Positions 12,401-22,171 of a stretch of DNA of 64,000 bases are shown piece after piece (within the stretch, counting starts at the first letter, position 1; each line of letters begins with the position of its first letter). Below the pieces are notes generated by a model that was given only the letters and a program-made list of their open reading frames with translations, searched no databases and had not been told where the DNA came from. Source of the DNA: Archivesica marissinica. Taxonomy: Eukaryota; Mollusca; Bivalvia; Venerida; Vesicomyidae. The DNA is taken from positions 58,143,931 through 58,207,930 of the forward strand of contig CM026404.1 of NCBI GenBank assembly GCA_014843695.1. Reading direction: 5' to 3'. The position numbers were made by a program, and so were the translations under genes.

Positions 12401-14504
12401 ACTCTATTATATCTACACTAGTAATCTAGCTGGTATCCTTTACAAATCTCAATCTTACACTATTACCAACCACCATCAAATTGTAAACTATATCTTACTA
12501 CAGATTTTGTTCATTTTAGGATGAAGCCTGAAATGAGAGAAACACATAGCACTTTATTTCATTGAAATGTCTTAAAATATAATAAAATTATGAAGAGTTC
12601 AAAATCATAAAGTCAAGCGATGTTCTAGAATTTTTACCATAGTACTTTAGTAGAAAATATGTCACTATTATTGTTAATGGCTTTTATTTGAGGATAAGTT
12701 TAGTTTATACAAATTTGATTGAGCTCGATTGCGAAACAAGTTCTTGCAACATTTTTTTATCGCTCCCGAGACCTCGTTCCGATTGGAATGTATTGTCATG
12801 AGGGAGAGAGATGAGGCAATGTGGATATAAACGTCTTGTATAATGACATCACCACCATTGTTCTGGCGGGCTTGGAACACACAACCTCCGATTCCGAGGC
12901 GCACTTTACACATTTAACCACAGTTACTAACTGTAGACAAGTCTGCCATTTGGTCCTTAATATACGGAATCATATTTATTATTGTGTTATCGCGTAAATA
13001 CTTGGCACTAAGAAATGTATAGTATAGTGCCTGCATAGGGATACAATATACAGACAAACCTGTCTTAAGCAGCCAGCCAAGGGAATCACAGAAAGTGGCT
13101 GCTTAACACAGGTGACTGCTTATTAGAGTGCAGATGTATAATAAAACAACATATTGGGGACTCTGGAAACTGGCTGCTTAAAAAGGGTGACCACTAACAC
13201 AGGGTTGATTGTATGTCACTAGACCAGCAAATTATATTGAAAATACGATGTGTCACTGGAAAATACGAGTTGTCACTGGAAGTATGAATTGATATTTAAC
13301 CTTAACTCCTTGCCTCAGATATAAATCAAGTGATTACAGATCTGACAAAGGAGGACAGAAAAGATGAGTGTATAAAGCATGCCCTGCAGGTGCGGTCAGC
13401 GTGGGCATTGTGTAACTTTCACAGGTTCTTCCAGCTATATCTACATGCACCCAAAATGGCTGGCTATCTTATGGACAAGTTTGTAGGGCGTGTTAGAAAG
13501 TCGGCTCTAAAAGCTGCTATTAAAGCGTATGTATTAAATACCTACATATGTTATGAATGTCTGCTCTTGTATATTAATACAATATTCATTTTTCAGATGC
13601 CGAACAAAGAAGCCTCGATTGATTTCATGCTAATAAACTTGTTTATATTTGTTTATATTTGTTTATATTTGCAGGTTTACTGATGCATTATATCCTCCCT
13701 CTTTGGTTTATTCTATTATATTTAAACTGATGCAAACGTATTTCATTTGTATATCTGTAAATTAAGACATATTTCCTATTTTATTTATTTATTTGTGTAA
13801 ATAATGTCTTGTTCAATGCCTATAACTTTGCAAGAGAGGTGAGTAAAAGACATGTAGGATTCTGTACATGTATCGTTTTATTTAATTGTAAGTTTAAATT
13901 TTAATATAACATGTTTTCCAAGTTATTTAAATTGTTTAGCATATACCTTCACGTATTTTCATTGTTATATATATATTATTCTCCTGCCTATTGCATATCA
14001 ACCGATTGATAGGGAGAAGAACTATATAAGTTTTCTTTCGTTCTAATCCCTTTCAGTCTACTGCTGTTAAATTATATGTAAAATGTTCATTTCTTAATTA
14101 CATGTACAAATACTGAAATAAATAATGTTTAAACTTAAGTTATTTAAATAATCAGGTAAGTGTAAGTAAAACTTAACAAATGATTGGTAAGTATATATTT
14201 TAATTAAAGGCAAACTAAGGACAACTAATTGACTATTGTGTTCACTGTTTTGTTTCATTGAATGCTAACATGTTTTTTCTCTCTTCTTTTTCATTGGATG
14301 TTTGTTGACCCATCCACATGCTTCACCTATTCCTATTCATAAAGATATCGCCCAAGTTTACCAGTAGATTTCATTGCGCCGGAAATTGGCTTCTCGGATC
14401 GCGCCGAATGTGTGGAGTTCCTCAAAGAGATGAAGGTCACGTTATTGAATGATGAAAGTAAAATAGACTGTAAAGCTAGCATGGCCATCATTAATGCATT
14501 GTAG
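336..14504 (+). CDS. LENG8: LENG8-like SAC3/GANP/THP3-family protein, 3' part of gene (nine exons)
   Basis: The spliced product matches metazoan LENG8, the relative of yeast Thp3, which pairs with a Csn12/PCID2-type PCI protein and Sem1 in nuclear mRNA transcription, splicing and export. That role is known for the family and inferred here. Exons are 336-495, 1180-1560, 5060-5198, 7379-7468, 8552-8686, 11221-11289, 12303-12432, 13319-13526 and 14345-14504. All have AG acceptors and GT donors, and junction phases agree throughout. They total 1,472 nt: two bases completing an upstream codon, then 490 codons including TAG. The first two exons encode an RS/RG-rich low-complexity linker. From exon 5 the SAC3 core is clear, with motifs such as [40 protein letters not shown] and [18 protein letters not shown]. 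The last exon encodes YRPSLPVDF and a short tail matching the end of LENG8. No start codon is in the window. Introns hold many mobile elements and tandem arrays, but no exon in view is broken. Confidence 0.93.
730..857. mobile_element. TTAA-flanked MITE, copy 1 (internally deleted)
   Basis: The ends are inverted: CCCTTTCAACACCA at the left and TGGTGTTGAATGGG at the right. TTAA is present on both sides (726-729 and 858-861). It matches two longer copies at 12033 and 20181 but lacks their middle. TTAA duplications are typical of piggyBac-type elements, so a non-autonomous piggyBac-like MITE is inferred. It lies in the intron between exons A and B. Confidence 0.8.
1180..1560 (+). CDS. LENG8: LENG8-like exon B (RS and RG domain)
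   Basis: The acceptor is TTATTGCAG ending at 1179. The donor is a perfect GTAAGT at 1561. The encoded segment has SR dipeptides, then basic clusters (RRRRR), more SR repeats, then RGRG repeats and a lysine-rich end. RS and RG tracts are typical of splicing and RNA-binding proteins. If the donor is not used, the frame hits TAA at 1562-1564, so an unspliced transcript would stop exactly at this junction. Confidence 0.85.
1809..2930. mobile_element. Long-inverted-repeat (foldback-like) non-autonomous element
   Basis: Two arms of about 440 bp (about 1809-2247 and 2491-2930) are inverted repeats around a core of about 240 bp. The ends read CACAGGGATTCGGCACG and its complement. The 8-bp sequence CTGGGGAC flanks both sides (1801-1808 and 2931-2938) and fits a target-site duplication. 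No transposase is visible. The 8-bp duplication would suit a hAT-type element, but the family is not established. It sits in the intron before exon C. Confidence 0.8.
2980..3627. repeat. 33-bp minisatellite, left part (about 20 copies)
   Basis: The unit has the core GAATGTAGTGTGGTATGCTA followed by ATAAGATTTACTA. Variants alternate ATAAG with ATTAG and TGTGG with TTGGG. The array stops mid-unit at 3627, where a mobile element begins, and resumes at 4731. Confidence 0.95.
3628..4730. mobile_element. hAT-like non-autonomous element inserted in the 33-bp array
   Basis: The element begins CAGGGTTTCC and ends GGGAACCCTG. It is flanked by the 5-bp sequence TGCTA on both sides (3623-3627 and 4731-4735), which belongs to the interrupted repeat unit. 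The 1,103-bp interior holds no recognisable transposase. CAGGG ends with a short duplication suggest a hAT-related element, but that is inference. Confidence 0.7.
4731..5035. repeat. 33-bp minisatellite, right part (about 9 copies)
   Basis: This is the same unit as at 2980-3627, resuming in register after the inserted element. The last unit ends 24 bp before exon C. Confidence 0.95.
5060..5198 (+). CDS. LENG8: LENG8-like exon C
   Basis: The acceptor is TATGTGCAG ending at 5059 and the donor is GAT|GTAAGG at 5199. The first base completes the lysine codon split from exon B. The product includes ERAKRFG, resembling the pre-SAC3 region of LENG8. The acceptor lies only 24 bp after a 33-bp minisatellite. 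Confidence 0.85.
5508..5535. repeat. Short (ATCA)n microsatellite
   Basis: About six ATCA repeats in the intron after exon C. Confidence 0.8.
5612..5714. mobile_element. TA-flanked MITE, Tc1/mariner-like
   Basis: Ends CAGTCAAACCTGT and ACAGGTTTGACTG are inverted repeats, flanked by TA on both sides (5610-5611 and 5715-5716). The 103-bp body has no coding capacity. A longer relative lies at 13051-13211. Confidence 0.8.
6278..6565 (+). mobile_element. tRNA-derived SINE, family 2
   Basis: A tRNA-like head (6287-6356) has an A-box-like TAGTCCAGTGGTAA and a B-box-like region. It is followed by a conserved body with GATGGGACGTTAAACC and GAGGAGACTCTGGAATGGG and a tail ATAAATAAACGTAAAAC. Related copies lie at 10387, 20884 and 25383. 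CTCGGAG occurs at both flanks and may be the target duplication. It is not a functional tRNA gene. Confidence 0.85.
7019..7263 (-). mobile_element. tRNA-derived SINE, family 1 (near full length)
   Basis: On the minus strand it has a tRNA-like head with a B-box-like GTTCGAGCCCCGC, then a body including CTCTCTCCTTCATGG and CTCGAGAGTGATTAATAT, and a tail ending TTGTATAAACTAAAA. The 14-bp sequence TTATTATATCAATA flanks it at 7005-7018 and 7264-7277. It lies in the intron before exon D. Confidence 0.9.
7379..7468 (+). CDS. LENG8: LENG8-like exon D
   Basis: The acceptor is TTGAGCAG ending at 7378 and the donor is GGG|GTATGT at 7469. It is 30 codons in phase 0. It encodes a segment with [15 protein letters not shown], matching the LENG8 motif preceding the SAC3 core (tight similarity to a G-TCPDI-K-YLRLT pattern). 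Confidence 0.85.
8140..8344. mobile_element. MITE with inverted ends, Tc1/mariner-like
   Basis: The left end ATCTACATCCGCTATGTCAA is matched in inverse by TTGACATAACGGATGTAGA at the right, with TA at both borders. Borders are approximate by a few bases. No coding capacity. It lies in the intron before exon E. Confidence 0.65.
8552..8686 (+). CDS. LENG8: LENG8-like exon E (SAC3 core start)
   Basis: The acceptor is CAATTCAG ending at 8551 and the donor is ACT|GTATGT at 8687. It is 45 codons in phase 0. It contains the very conserved LRKSLEMVK and [14 protein letters not shown] motifs of the SAC3/LENG8 domain. The last three bases of the exon and the donor form the first unit of a 46-bp tandem array. 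Confidence 0.93.
8684..10386. repeat. 46-bp minisatellite carrying the exon E splice donor
   Basis: About 37 copies of a 46-bp unit. The unit starts at the last codon of exon E and the donor (ACTGTATGTTATAATACC), continues with ACACTTCATTACAAGCAATG and returns to ACT. Most units therefore contain ACT|GTATGT, the authentic donor. A second unit type reads CCACCATCACTATGTT, which loses the GT. Runs of the two types are clustered. Confidence 0.95.
10387..10616 (-). mobile_element. tRNA-derived SINE, family 2, at the edge of the 46-bp array
   Basis: The minus-strand body contains GATGGGACGTTAAACC and the usual ATAAATAAACGTAAAA tail. It lacks most of the tRNA head. It follows the array without spacer, and ACACTGTATGT, a remnant of one array unit, lies just after it at about 10620, so the SINE probably inserted into the array. 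From 10640 to 11220 nothing else is recognised. Confidence 0.8.
11221..11289 (+). CDS. LENG8: LENG8-like exon F
   Basis: The acceptor is TTGTTTATAG ending at 11220 and the donor is AAG|GTATAT at 11290. It is 23 codons in phase 0, encoding [18 protein letters not shown] and the start of the next helix, nearly identical to LENG8. A SINE fragment sits three bases into the intron and has duplicated this donor. Confidence 0.93.
11293..11337 (-). mobile_element. 5'-truncated family 1 SINE fragment at the exon F donor
   Basis: Forty-five bases match the 3' end of family 1 SINEs (TACAAATTTATTTTAGCTCG on the + strand). The 11-bp sequence TGGAGAAGGTA flanks it at 11282-11292 and 11338-11348. That target duplication includes the end of exon F and its splice donor. 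Confidence 0.88.
12033..12231. mobile_element. TTAA-flanked MITE, copy 2
   Basis: Same family as 730-857, with ends CCCTTTCAACACCA and GGTGTTGAATGGG and TTAA at 12029-12032 and 12232-12235. It is 199 bp and ends about 70 bp before exon G. Confidence 0.85.
12303..12432 (+). CDS. LENG8: LENG8-like exon G
   Basis: The acceptor is TTTGTTCAG ending at 12302 and the donor is CTG|GTATCC at 12433. It is 130 nt and leaves one base that exon H completes to an aspartate codon. It encodes [17 protein letters not shown] and [13 protein letters not shown], hallmark LENG8 motifs. Confidence 0.93.
12699..12905 (-). mobile_element. Diverged family 1 SINE
   Basis: Minus-strand copy with the recognisable 3' end (AGTTTATACAAATTTGATTG on the + strand) and the GAGGGAGAGAGATGAGGC block. 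It has many substitutions, so it is an older insertion than the copies at 7019 or 59231. Confidence 0.75.
13051..13211. mobile_element. TA-flanked MITE, second copy of the CAGTCAAACC type
   Basis: Ends CAGACAAACCTGTCTTAAG and ACACAGGGTTGATTG are inverted repeats, with TA at 13049-13050 and 13212-13213. It shares the interior GGCTGCTTAA motif with 5612-5714. It sits about 100 bp before exon H. Confidence 0.75.
13319..13526 (+). CDS. LENG8: LENG8-like exon H
   Basis: The acceptor is TGCCTCAG ending at 13318 and the donor is AAAGC|GTATGT at 13527. It is 208 nt and leaves two bases for exon I. It encodes the [18 protein letters not shown] helix pair and [13 protein letters not shown], as in the PCI-like C-terminal half of LENG8. 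Confidence 0.93.
14345..14504 (+). CDS. LENG8: LENG8-like terminal exon I
   Basis: The acceptor is CATAAAG ending at 14344. The first base completes an alanine codon, and the exon then encodes YRPSLPVDF and a [15 protein letters not shown] end. It stops at TAG 14502-14504, at the same place and with the same pattern as LENG8. No strong polyadenylation site could be fixed downstream. Confidence 0.9.
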
Positions 14505-14925
14505 CGTAGATCCCGACAGTAAGGAGGGTCACAATGTCCGGCAATAAGGCTAGGATGCGTCTGTCGTCTAGATCCCCGCAGTAAGGAGGGTCACAATGTC
14601 TGGCAATAAGGCTAGGATGCGTCTGTCGTCTAGATCCCCGCAGTAAGGAGGGTCACAATGTCCGGCAATAAGGCTAGGATGCGTCTGTCGTCTAGATCCC
14701 CGCAGTAAGGAGGGTCAATAAGGCTAGGATGCGTCTGTCGTCTAGATCCCCGCAGTAAGGAGGGTCACAATGTCCGGCAATAAGGCTAGGATGCGTCTGT
14801 CGTCTAGATCCCCGCAGTAAGGAGGGTCAATAAGGCTAGGATGCGTCTGTCGTCTAGATCTCGTCAGTAAGGAAGATTAATGTCCGGTCGTCTTGTTTCA
14901 AGTAAGGCTATGATGCATCTAGGGA
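14505..14925. repeat. 62-bp tandem repeat directly after the LENG8-like stop codon
   Basis: About 6.5 copies of a unit with GTCTAGATCCCCGCAG and ATAAGGCTAGGATGCGTCTG. Two copies share the same internal deletion that removes ACAATGTCC. The last copy is diverged. It would lie in the 3' untranslated region if the transcript extends this far. Confidence 0.92.
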
Positions 14926-16440
14926 GGTCAAGTATATGAAATCTGGATATCGGTCAAGATTTCTGCAAATCGATACAGAATGTCAAGAGTCAAATGAAGG
15001 GAGTCTACTATCGCATGAAGAGTCAATTAAGGCCAGTCCAAATATAGCCGTACAAGTCGAATTAAAGTAGAACGTCGAGGGGAGTTCCAATTTTTGGGCA
15101 ATGGTTTGCAAGTCCAGGCGATCCAATTGTGCACGTTGTTCCTACTTTTGAGCGCGAGTACCAACTGGTCTAATCGTCAAAATGGTAGGCCACAGGAAAG
15201 AAGTCCCACCCATGTCCAAGCATTATTGGAAACCAGCTGTTGATTGATGGAAGATGGAAGCCAGAGAAATCTTTCTCTCAAGAAAATCATTAGAATGCCA
15301 TGTTGGAGTCCAAATACCATAATTATATAAAACTACGGACTTAATTATAATATCATAGGACAGGAATGATTAGCAATATCATTGGACAATTATTAACATG
15401 TGAAACAGCATATAGGTCATTTATTTCAACAGAAGATTGCGTTGTTTCCTCAATTAAATAATCCATTTTCCGTTAGTAAAATCAGATTGCTCAATAAGTA
15501 TTTTTGTCCAAAGACATTGTTTCACAGTGCAAGTTACAAATTTATTGTAATTGGGAGTTACAAGTTGTGCACAGACAATAGTTAATATTAATTATACATG
15601 GGACAGTGTAAAGCTAGAGATATCACCAAGTAATTGATAAGCAAGAGAGTTACAGATCGGCATCGAGCATTTCCTCCTCGATTGGATGACCTACTTTTGT
15701 AATCACCAATTTTGCTCACAGAGCATTTAAATGACGGTATCTGCTTGTAACTAAGTTTGTCAACTAAAGCTATGAGGTATTGAAGCCATTCAAATTCAAT
15801 AAATCGGTTCGTGCAACGGGAATTAAAAATAATATCCAGAATGACATTGTATGGACCCGAAATTTGGGGTTTTGTGTTTTCTTAACCAGGGGAGGGGGGG
15901 TAATTGCTGTTGAACTTTGCAACGTTGTATTTTCAAGTATTCAACTGGAGTATATTATGATTCAACATGGACATTTTTAGCATCAGTTGTTGCATTCTGG
16001 GAATTGTTTACTTTCCCTCCAATTGCGAGATGGACTTGCCAATTTTTTATTTTGCTGTCAGGATGCCAATATGCACAAAGTCTTTCTGAAAGTGTGTCGT
16101 GTATACCAGGACATGTTCAACATCTGTGAAGGCTCGTCGTGAGAATCTTACTTCAGCAAGTGTTGCTTGATCATCGTTCATCTAAGCAAAGGGAATGGGC
16201 GATCTCCCATCATGTCTCTGGCCCGTTTCTGTCTCATGCTGCCAACTGTTGGCGGTCTTTGCAGTTGCTTTCATTTCAGAAATGTCTTCTACTGCAGCCA
16301 GCATAATTAATCCTGGCATTTAGATGTTCCAAGAGGGAGAGCGACTCCAACAACATACCGATATACTACTAGCTGCAGTAACTCCTCGTCACAATTTTCA
16401 AACCCAGTCAATTGTGGTGAGGAGTAACAAGCTGGAGAAA
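14926..16440. other. Unassigned sequence (possible 3' UTR or intergenic)
   Basis: No gene, RNA or mobile element is recognised here. One AATAAA occurs at 15798-15803, but nothing else supports a cleavage site. Short open frames show no codon or motif pattern of a protein. Confidence 0.4.
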
Positions 16441-16446
16441 CAACCG

Positions 16447-16618
16447 GTCAGTCGTGATGAGCAGGTTCAACCAGTGGAAGCAACTCATTCAGTCGTGGTG
16501 AGGAGGTTCAACCAGTGGAAGCAACCCGGTCAGTCGTGGTGAGGAGGTTCAACCAGTGGAAGCAACCCGGTCAGTCGTGGTGAGGAGGTTCAACAGTGGA
16601 AGCAACCCGGTCAGTTAC
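16447..16618. repeat. 41-bp tandem repeat, about 4 copies
   Basis: Units contain GTCAGTCGTGGTGAGGAGG and TTCAACCAGTGGAAGCAACC. The first unit is diverged. Confidence 0.88.
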
Positions 16619-18060
16619 GAGGTGGAGTGCAGATCATAGGATTCGAGGACGTACAACTGGATCTACAATATTACTTACCACAAGTCTTTCAATATATTGA
16701 GTTTGTACTTAAGATGTATATAATCCATTTCAGTAGACATTTCTTTGAAACTGTTAACAAGTATGTGTGTTTGAAAATGTAGCTGTGTTACATTACGAGT
16801 TACATGATTAACGTTTTGTTCTGTGTGTATTTCCTAGCTATTCTAGGCATTGTAAGTATTATGTACACAAATATTTTCAAAATTGTAACTTCTTTAATAT
16901 ATATTTGGTGCATATTTTTACAAGTACAATGTCGTATACTTTAAACAAATGATAATTTTCATTTTTCTGTAGAAATATCTGTAACGATATTGAAGTTTAT
17001 TCATTATTGTTGTACTTAAAACTATTTGTATTGGTGAAGAAGATATTTGCATGCATTTATAAAATGGAAATAGAAAATATTCTAGATGGGATTATGAAGA
17101 CGTTGTATGAAATTTAATTTAGAATGTGAAGCATTATAAGGCGACGTTGTTAATATCTTGTTTAGTGACTAGAGTGTGACTGCATGAACGTGATGCCATG
17201 TGAATAACTGTTGTGGATTGTACATGCTGCAAAAGGTGGTGCTCGTCTGTGCACGGCGCAGGTGAAGTGTGTTTATATAATTTAGCAACGTTCTTATTAA
17301 AGCATCACATAAATTGTGAATATTTGAATGCCTGCTTATTCAGTAATTTATAAAGCATTTATTTGCAAAGATGGAACATATATTTTGACTACAAGATGTA
17401 TGTTAATGCAGTACGCCAGCTATTCGTGGTTGATGGAACAATTGATTGAAGCCCATGATAGTAACAGAACAACTTCAACGATATAAGTGCAATGTTTCTG
17501 CTAACCGGAGCATTTTAAGGATGCATTATTCAACGTCTAAAGCAAGCAGCAACTTGCAGCAATATTGAACTATATGAAAATGATGGAAGAAAATATTTGA
17601 TTGGAATTGATATATCCCGCAAACAAAGTTTGAGCTGGACTATATTGGGAGTTAGCAAGGTTGGTCTGTGTGTATTGTTCTTAGGATTTCAAAATAACCG
17701 GTAGGAAATGTTCATGATTCAGACAGGTTGGTCAACTGTTCTGCACAATAATTTGTATTCACACGTATATATAAACCACTCGTGTGAATTTGATTATAAT
17801 ATTCACCATAACGAAAATTAAATATGTCGAGTTCAACATCAGGCATGTCGGATACAGGCTCCGAGGTTGTAAGACTTTTCTCGGATTTCAAGCTCGAAGT
17901 GATTTGATTGGTGCATTCAGAGATTTGCACTGAGCTGAACCAATCGAAAGCTTCAGTTTGAAATTGGAAAACAATTTTATAACCATGGGGCCCTGGTCAC
18001 ACTTGATCTTTAGGCTTGTTCATATGAATAGAACAGAATTTTAAATGCTTGGTACAAATT
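16619..18060. other. Unassigned AT-rich sequence
   Basis: No coding, RNA or repeat feature is recognised before the 30-bp array. Confidence 0.4.
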
Positions 18061-18077
18061 TGTAACATGGAGACATT

Positions 18078-19911
18078 GTGCAGAATAAGCTAGGTTGATT
18101 TACATTGTGCAGAATAAGCCAGGTTGATTTACATTGTGCAGAATAAGCTAGGTTGATTAACATTGTGCAGAATAAACTAGGTTGATTTACATTGTGCAGA
18201 ATAATCCAGGTGGATTTAACATTGTGCAGAATAATCCAGGTTGATTAACATTGTGCAGAATAAACCAGGTTGATTTAACATTGTGCAGAATAATCCAGGT
18301 GGATTTAACATTGTGCAGAATAAGCTAGGTTGATTTAACATTGTGCAGAATAAGCCAGGTGGATTTAACATTGTGCAGAATAAGCCAGGTTGATTTAACA
18401 TTGTGCAGAATAAGCCAGGTTGATTTAACATTGTGCAGAATAAGCCAGGTGGATTTACTTTGTGCAGAATAAACTAGGTGGATTAACATTGTGCAGAATA
18501 AGCCAGGTTGATTTAACATTGTGCAGAACAGGCCAGGTTGATTTAACATTGTGCAGAATAAACTAGGTTGATTAACAGTGTGCAGAATAAACTAGGTTAA
18601 CATTGTGCAGAATAAGCCAGGTTGATTTAACATTGTGCAGAATAAGCCAGGTTGATTTAACATTGTGCAGAATAAACCAGGTGGATTTAACATTGTGCAG
18701 AATAATCCAGGTGGATTTAACATTGTGCAGAATAAGCTAGGTTGATTTAACATTGTACAGACATTGTGCAGAATAAACTAGGTTGATTAACAGTGTGCAG
18801 AATAAACTAGGTTAACATTGTGCAGAATAAGCCAGGTTGATTTAACATTGTGCAGAATAAGCCAGGTTGATTTAACATTGTGCAGAATAAACCAGGTGGA
18901 TTTAACATTGTGCAGAATAATCCAGGTGGATTTAACATTGTGCAGAATAAGCTAGGTTGATTTAACATTGTACAGAATAAGCCAGGTGGATTTAACATTG
19001 TGCAGAATAAGCCAGGTTGATTTAACATTGTGCAGAATAAGCCAGGTTGATTTAACATTGTGCAGAATAAGCCAGGTGGAATTACATTGTGCAGAATAAA
19101 CTAGGTTGATTAACATTGTGCAGAATAAGCTAGGTTGATTTACATTGTGCAGAATAAGCCAGGTTGATTTAACATTGTGCAGAATAAGCCAGGTTGATTT
19201 AACATTGTGCAGAACAGGCCAGGTTGATTTAACATTGTGCAGAATAAACTAGGTTGATTAACAGTGTGCAGAATAAACTAGGTTAACATTGTGCAGAATA
19301 AGCCAGGTTGATTTAACATTGTGCAGAATAAGCCAGGTTGATTTAACATTGTGCAGAATAAGCCAGGTGGATTTAACATTGTGCAGAATAAGCCAGGTTG
19401 ATTTAACATTGTGCAGAATAAGCCAGGTGGATTAAACATTGTGCAGAATAAGCCAGGTGGATTTAACATTGTGCAGAATAAGCCAGGTGGATTTAACATT
19501 GTGCAGAATAAGCCAGGTGGATTTAACATTGTGCAGAATAAGCCAGGTGGATTTAACATTGTGCAGAATAAACTAGGTGGATTTAACATTGTGCAGAATA
19601 AGCCAGGTTGATTTAACATTGTGCAGAATAAGCCAGGTTGATTTAACATTGTGCAGAATAAGCTAGGTTGATTAACATTGTGCAGAATAAGCCAGGTTGA
19701 TTTACATTGTGCAGAATAAACTAGGTTGATTAACATTGTGCAAAATAAACTAGGTTGATTAACATTGTGCAGAATAAGCTAGGTTGATTAACATTGTGCA
19801 GAATAAGCCAGGTTGATTTACATTGTGCAGAATAAGCTAGGTTGATTTAACATTGTGCAAAATAAGCCAGGTTGATTAACATTGTGCAGAATAAGCCAGG
19901 TGGATTAAAGG
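18078..19911. repeat. 30-bp minisatellite, about 61 copies
   Basis: The unit is ACATTGTGCAGAATAAGCCA followed by GGTTGATTTA. Variants include GGTGG for GGTTG, AACTAGG for GCCAGG and units shortened by one or a few bases. A diagnostic stretch with AACAGTGTGCAG and a shortened GGTTAACATTG occurs near 18570, 18788 and 19260, so blocks of several units were copied within the array. Short open frames across it are repeat artefacts. Confidence 0.95.
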
Positions 19912-20180
19912 TCAAATGTATGTACACTATTTTTAAGTCCGTACAATGTTTTATGTCCGCTTGTGTAGTTTTCACAGAAATGTCCCCATATTGCTACGAT
20001 TTGTATAATATAATTTTTATTCACCTATGCAACTGGTACCAGTATTTGTTTTGCATTGCGTTTAGAAATAAAGGTAATGATCTGGCAACGTTTGGCCATA
20101 CCTCGTGATATAGGTGTGCATTTAATCGGCATCATTGTTAGCATCTCTGTTTTAACCAAGGCCTGGGACTAGTGGTTTAA

Positions 20181-20413
20181 CCCTTTCAACACCACAGACC
20201 TCTAAATAGGCTTACAAAAAGTGTAGATCCAGATGAGCCGGCTCGTGACGAGCCGTCTCATCAGGATCTGCACTTTTTGCCAGTGATATGACTATTTTTA
20301 GACATAATTACCCATTTTGATAAATGAACTTGTCCAAATGTGATTTTCTGATTCATTTATTGGTTTATGAATATCATGGACCAGTCCATGTGAGTTACTT
20401 GGTGTTGAATGGG
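20181..20413. mobile_element. TTAA-flanked MITE, copy 3 (longest)
   Basis: 233 bp with ends CCCTTTCAACACCA and GGTGTTGAATGGG and TTAA at 20177-20180 and 20414-20417. The interior holds a short hairpin GAGCCGGCTCGTGACGAGCC. No open frame of note. Confidence 0.85.
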
Positions 20414-20883
20414 TTAATACCCACCCACATTGGACAAACTATTTTGGTAAGTAATGTTAGTCCGCCGAGTAATTCCCATCAGTCCTGTATTTTATTACAT
20501 TTTTGTTAAAAGTTTGTACTGATCTAAAATTTACTGTGAAGTTTGTGTATCAATGATGGAAACCTTTGCCGTTTACAAATTCAGTTATATACAAAACTGT
20601 CTATTAAGAACATATTTCTACTTCTTTGCATGTTGGTCAAAATATTAAAATTTGGAATTGATAAGTGCTATATCTGCTATCCAGCAAATGTTGCATCCGT
20701 GAACTTCAGATGGACGGGATCAATTGTTAGCATTGTTGACTAAATTGGCAGAAAATTGGGATACAATCCTTTAAAACTGCTATGCAATTTAGGTATATAC
20801 ATGTATTATGTAGAATAGAAATTGTCTCTTTGTTGTTCATGTACTTGGCTGATATAATTACAATATCGTATAGACATCACTTA

Positions 20884-21092
20884 ATTAACAGTCTTTCAGA
20901 TGGGACATTAAACCAAGTTCTTGTGTTGATGCTTTACACCGTGCACATAACATAACCAGAGGAGACTCTGGAATGTGTCTCTCTCTGTATCATTGCACTA
21001 TCCTCCAAAAATCTAAAATGACTAATCTCTTCTGGGAGCTTCGCTTATATCGGCAATCGCTAGCGACAATAAATAAAACGTAAAACACATCA
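20884..21092 (+). mobile_element. Family 2 SINE, head missing
   Basis: Starts inside the body (TTAACAGTCTTTCAGATGGG) and ends with ATAAATAAAACGTAAAAC. It is diverged from the copy at 6278 and has no tRNA-like head. Confidence 0.8.
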
Positions 21093-21473
21093 TTTGAGCA
21101 AACATTCAAAATGCGTGGTTTACTACCGGTACCTAATGTGGTTAATCTGGGTTCCAGTCTGCCGCTAATTGACCTATTTACTACTGGCAAGTTGTTGATA
21201 TCAGAAACTCTATGTGGCTTATTATTAACTAGTCTTGAAGAAATACGCAAAAACCGAAATAACATCTGGTTAATGAAGTGTTCGAGGTGGTCGTGTGATT
21301 GTTCTCATTTGTAATTGTACGAGCCAACATCATCTTTTCAGATTTATTTCCTTATTAATTTTGTCTTCACTTATTGTTGACTGTATAACATGTATGAAAG
21401 ATAATGTGATGTTAAAAAAGAATAAATCATTAATGGCGGTGATTTCACTGATCAGATTTGTGTTATCTGTGCT

Positions 21474-21619
21474 GTTGTTTCTGGTTACTGGAGTACTACT
21501 GTTAATCCATCTACAAGTGTAAGCGGTGACGAGTCTATGCAAGCTGGTTGTTTCTGGTCACTGGAGTACCACTGTTAATCCATCTACAAGTGTAAGCGGT
21601 GACGAGTCTATGCAAGCTG
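21474..21619. repeat. 73-bp direct duplication
   Basis: Two copies at 21474-21546 and 21547-21619, each beginning GTTGTTTCTGGT, differ at only a few positions. The flanks (21093-22171) hold nothing else recognised. Confidence 0.85.
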
Positions 21620-22171
21620 GTCGGTATTGAGGTTCAATACTACATAACCCTTTACTCCACTTCGACGTCGTACATCATTATCGCACTCCACATATACTCG
21701 ATGTTCATAGCCATTTTCTATTCACATATATATTGAGTATGTAGTACAGTATGGCTATTGATTATTAACATTATGGAGATAAAATGAGAAATTTTGTCTT
21801 GTGTTGAGGAGTAAAGTGTTGACCTAAGAGGCCAGTTGCTGTTTCTGCATCGTTCCCGCAGGTGTGAACATTGTTCCCTATCTGGTATTGTTAGGGTACC
21901 TGAACTATTTGTGTGATCAAGCCGTCCATCCACAATGTCTTATAACACCATCTAAGAAACTGAATGGACAATATTGATGAGAGTTTGTAAGGAGCATCCA
22001 TGCAACTATGATAAAAATTGGATAATTCCGTTCCAATCTAACTTCAAAATGGAACAATCATATTTTGAAAATTCCTAGTGCAGTTTCATGAAACTGTATG
22101 GAGCATTGTGAAGAAACATTAACATAACATTTTGCTAGTTGCTTTGATCCGATATTGAAAATCTATGTGAT

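Noticed and set aside
15400..16542. Short open frames of 60-72 codons after the LENG8-like gene
   Set aside because: No recognised motif, no splice logic linking them and typical lengths for non-coding AT-rich sequence.
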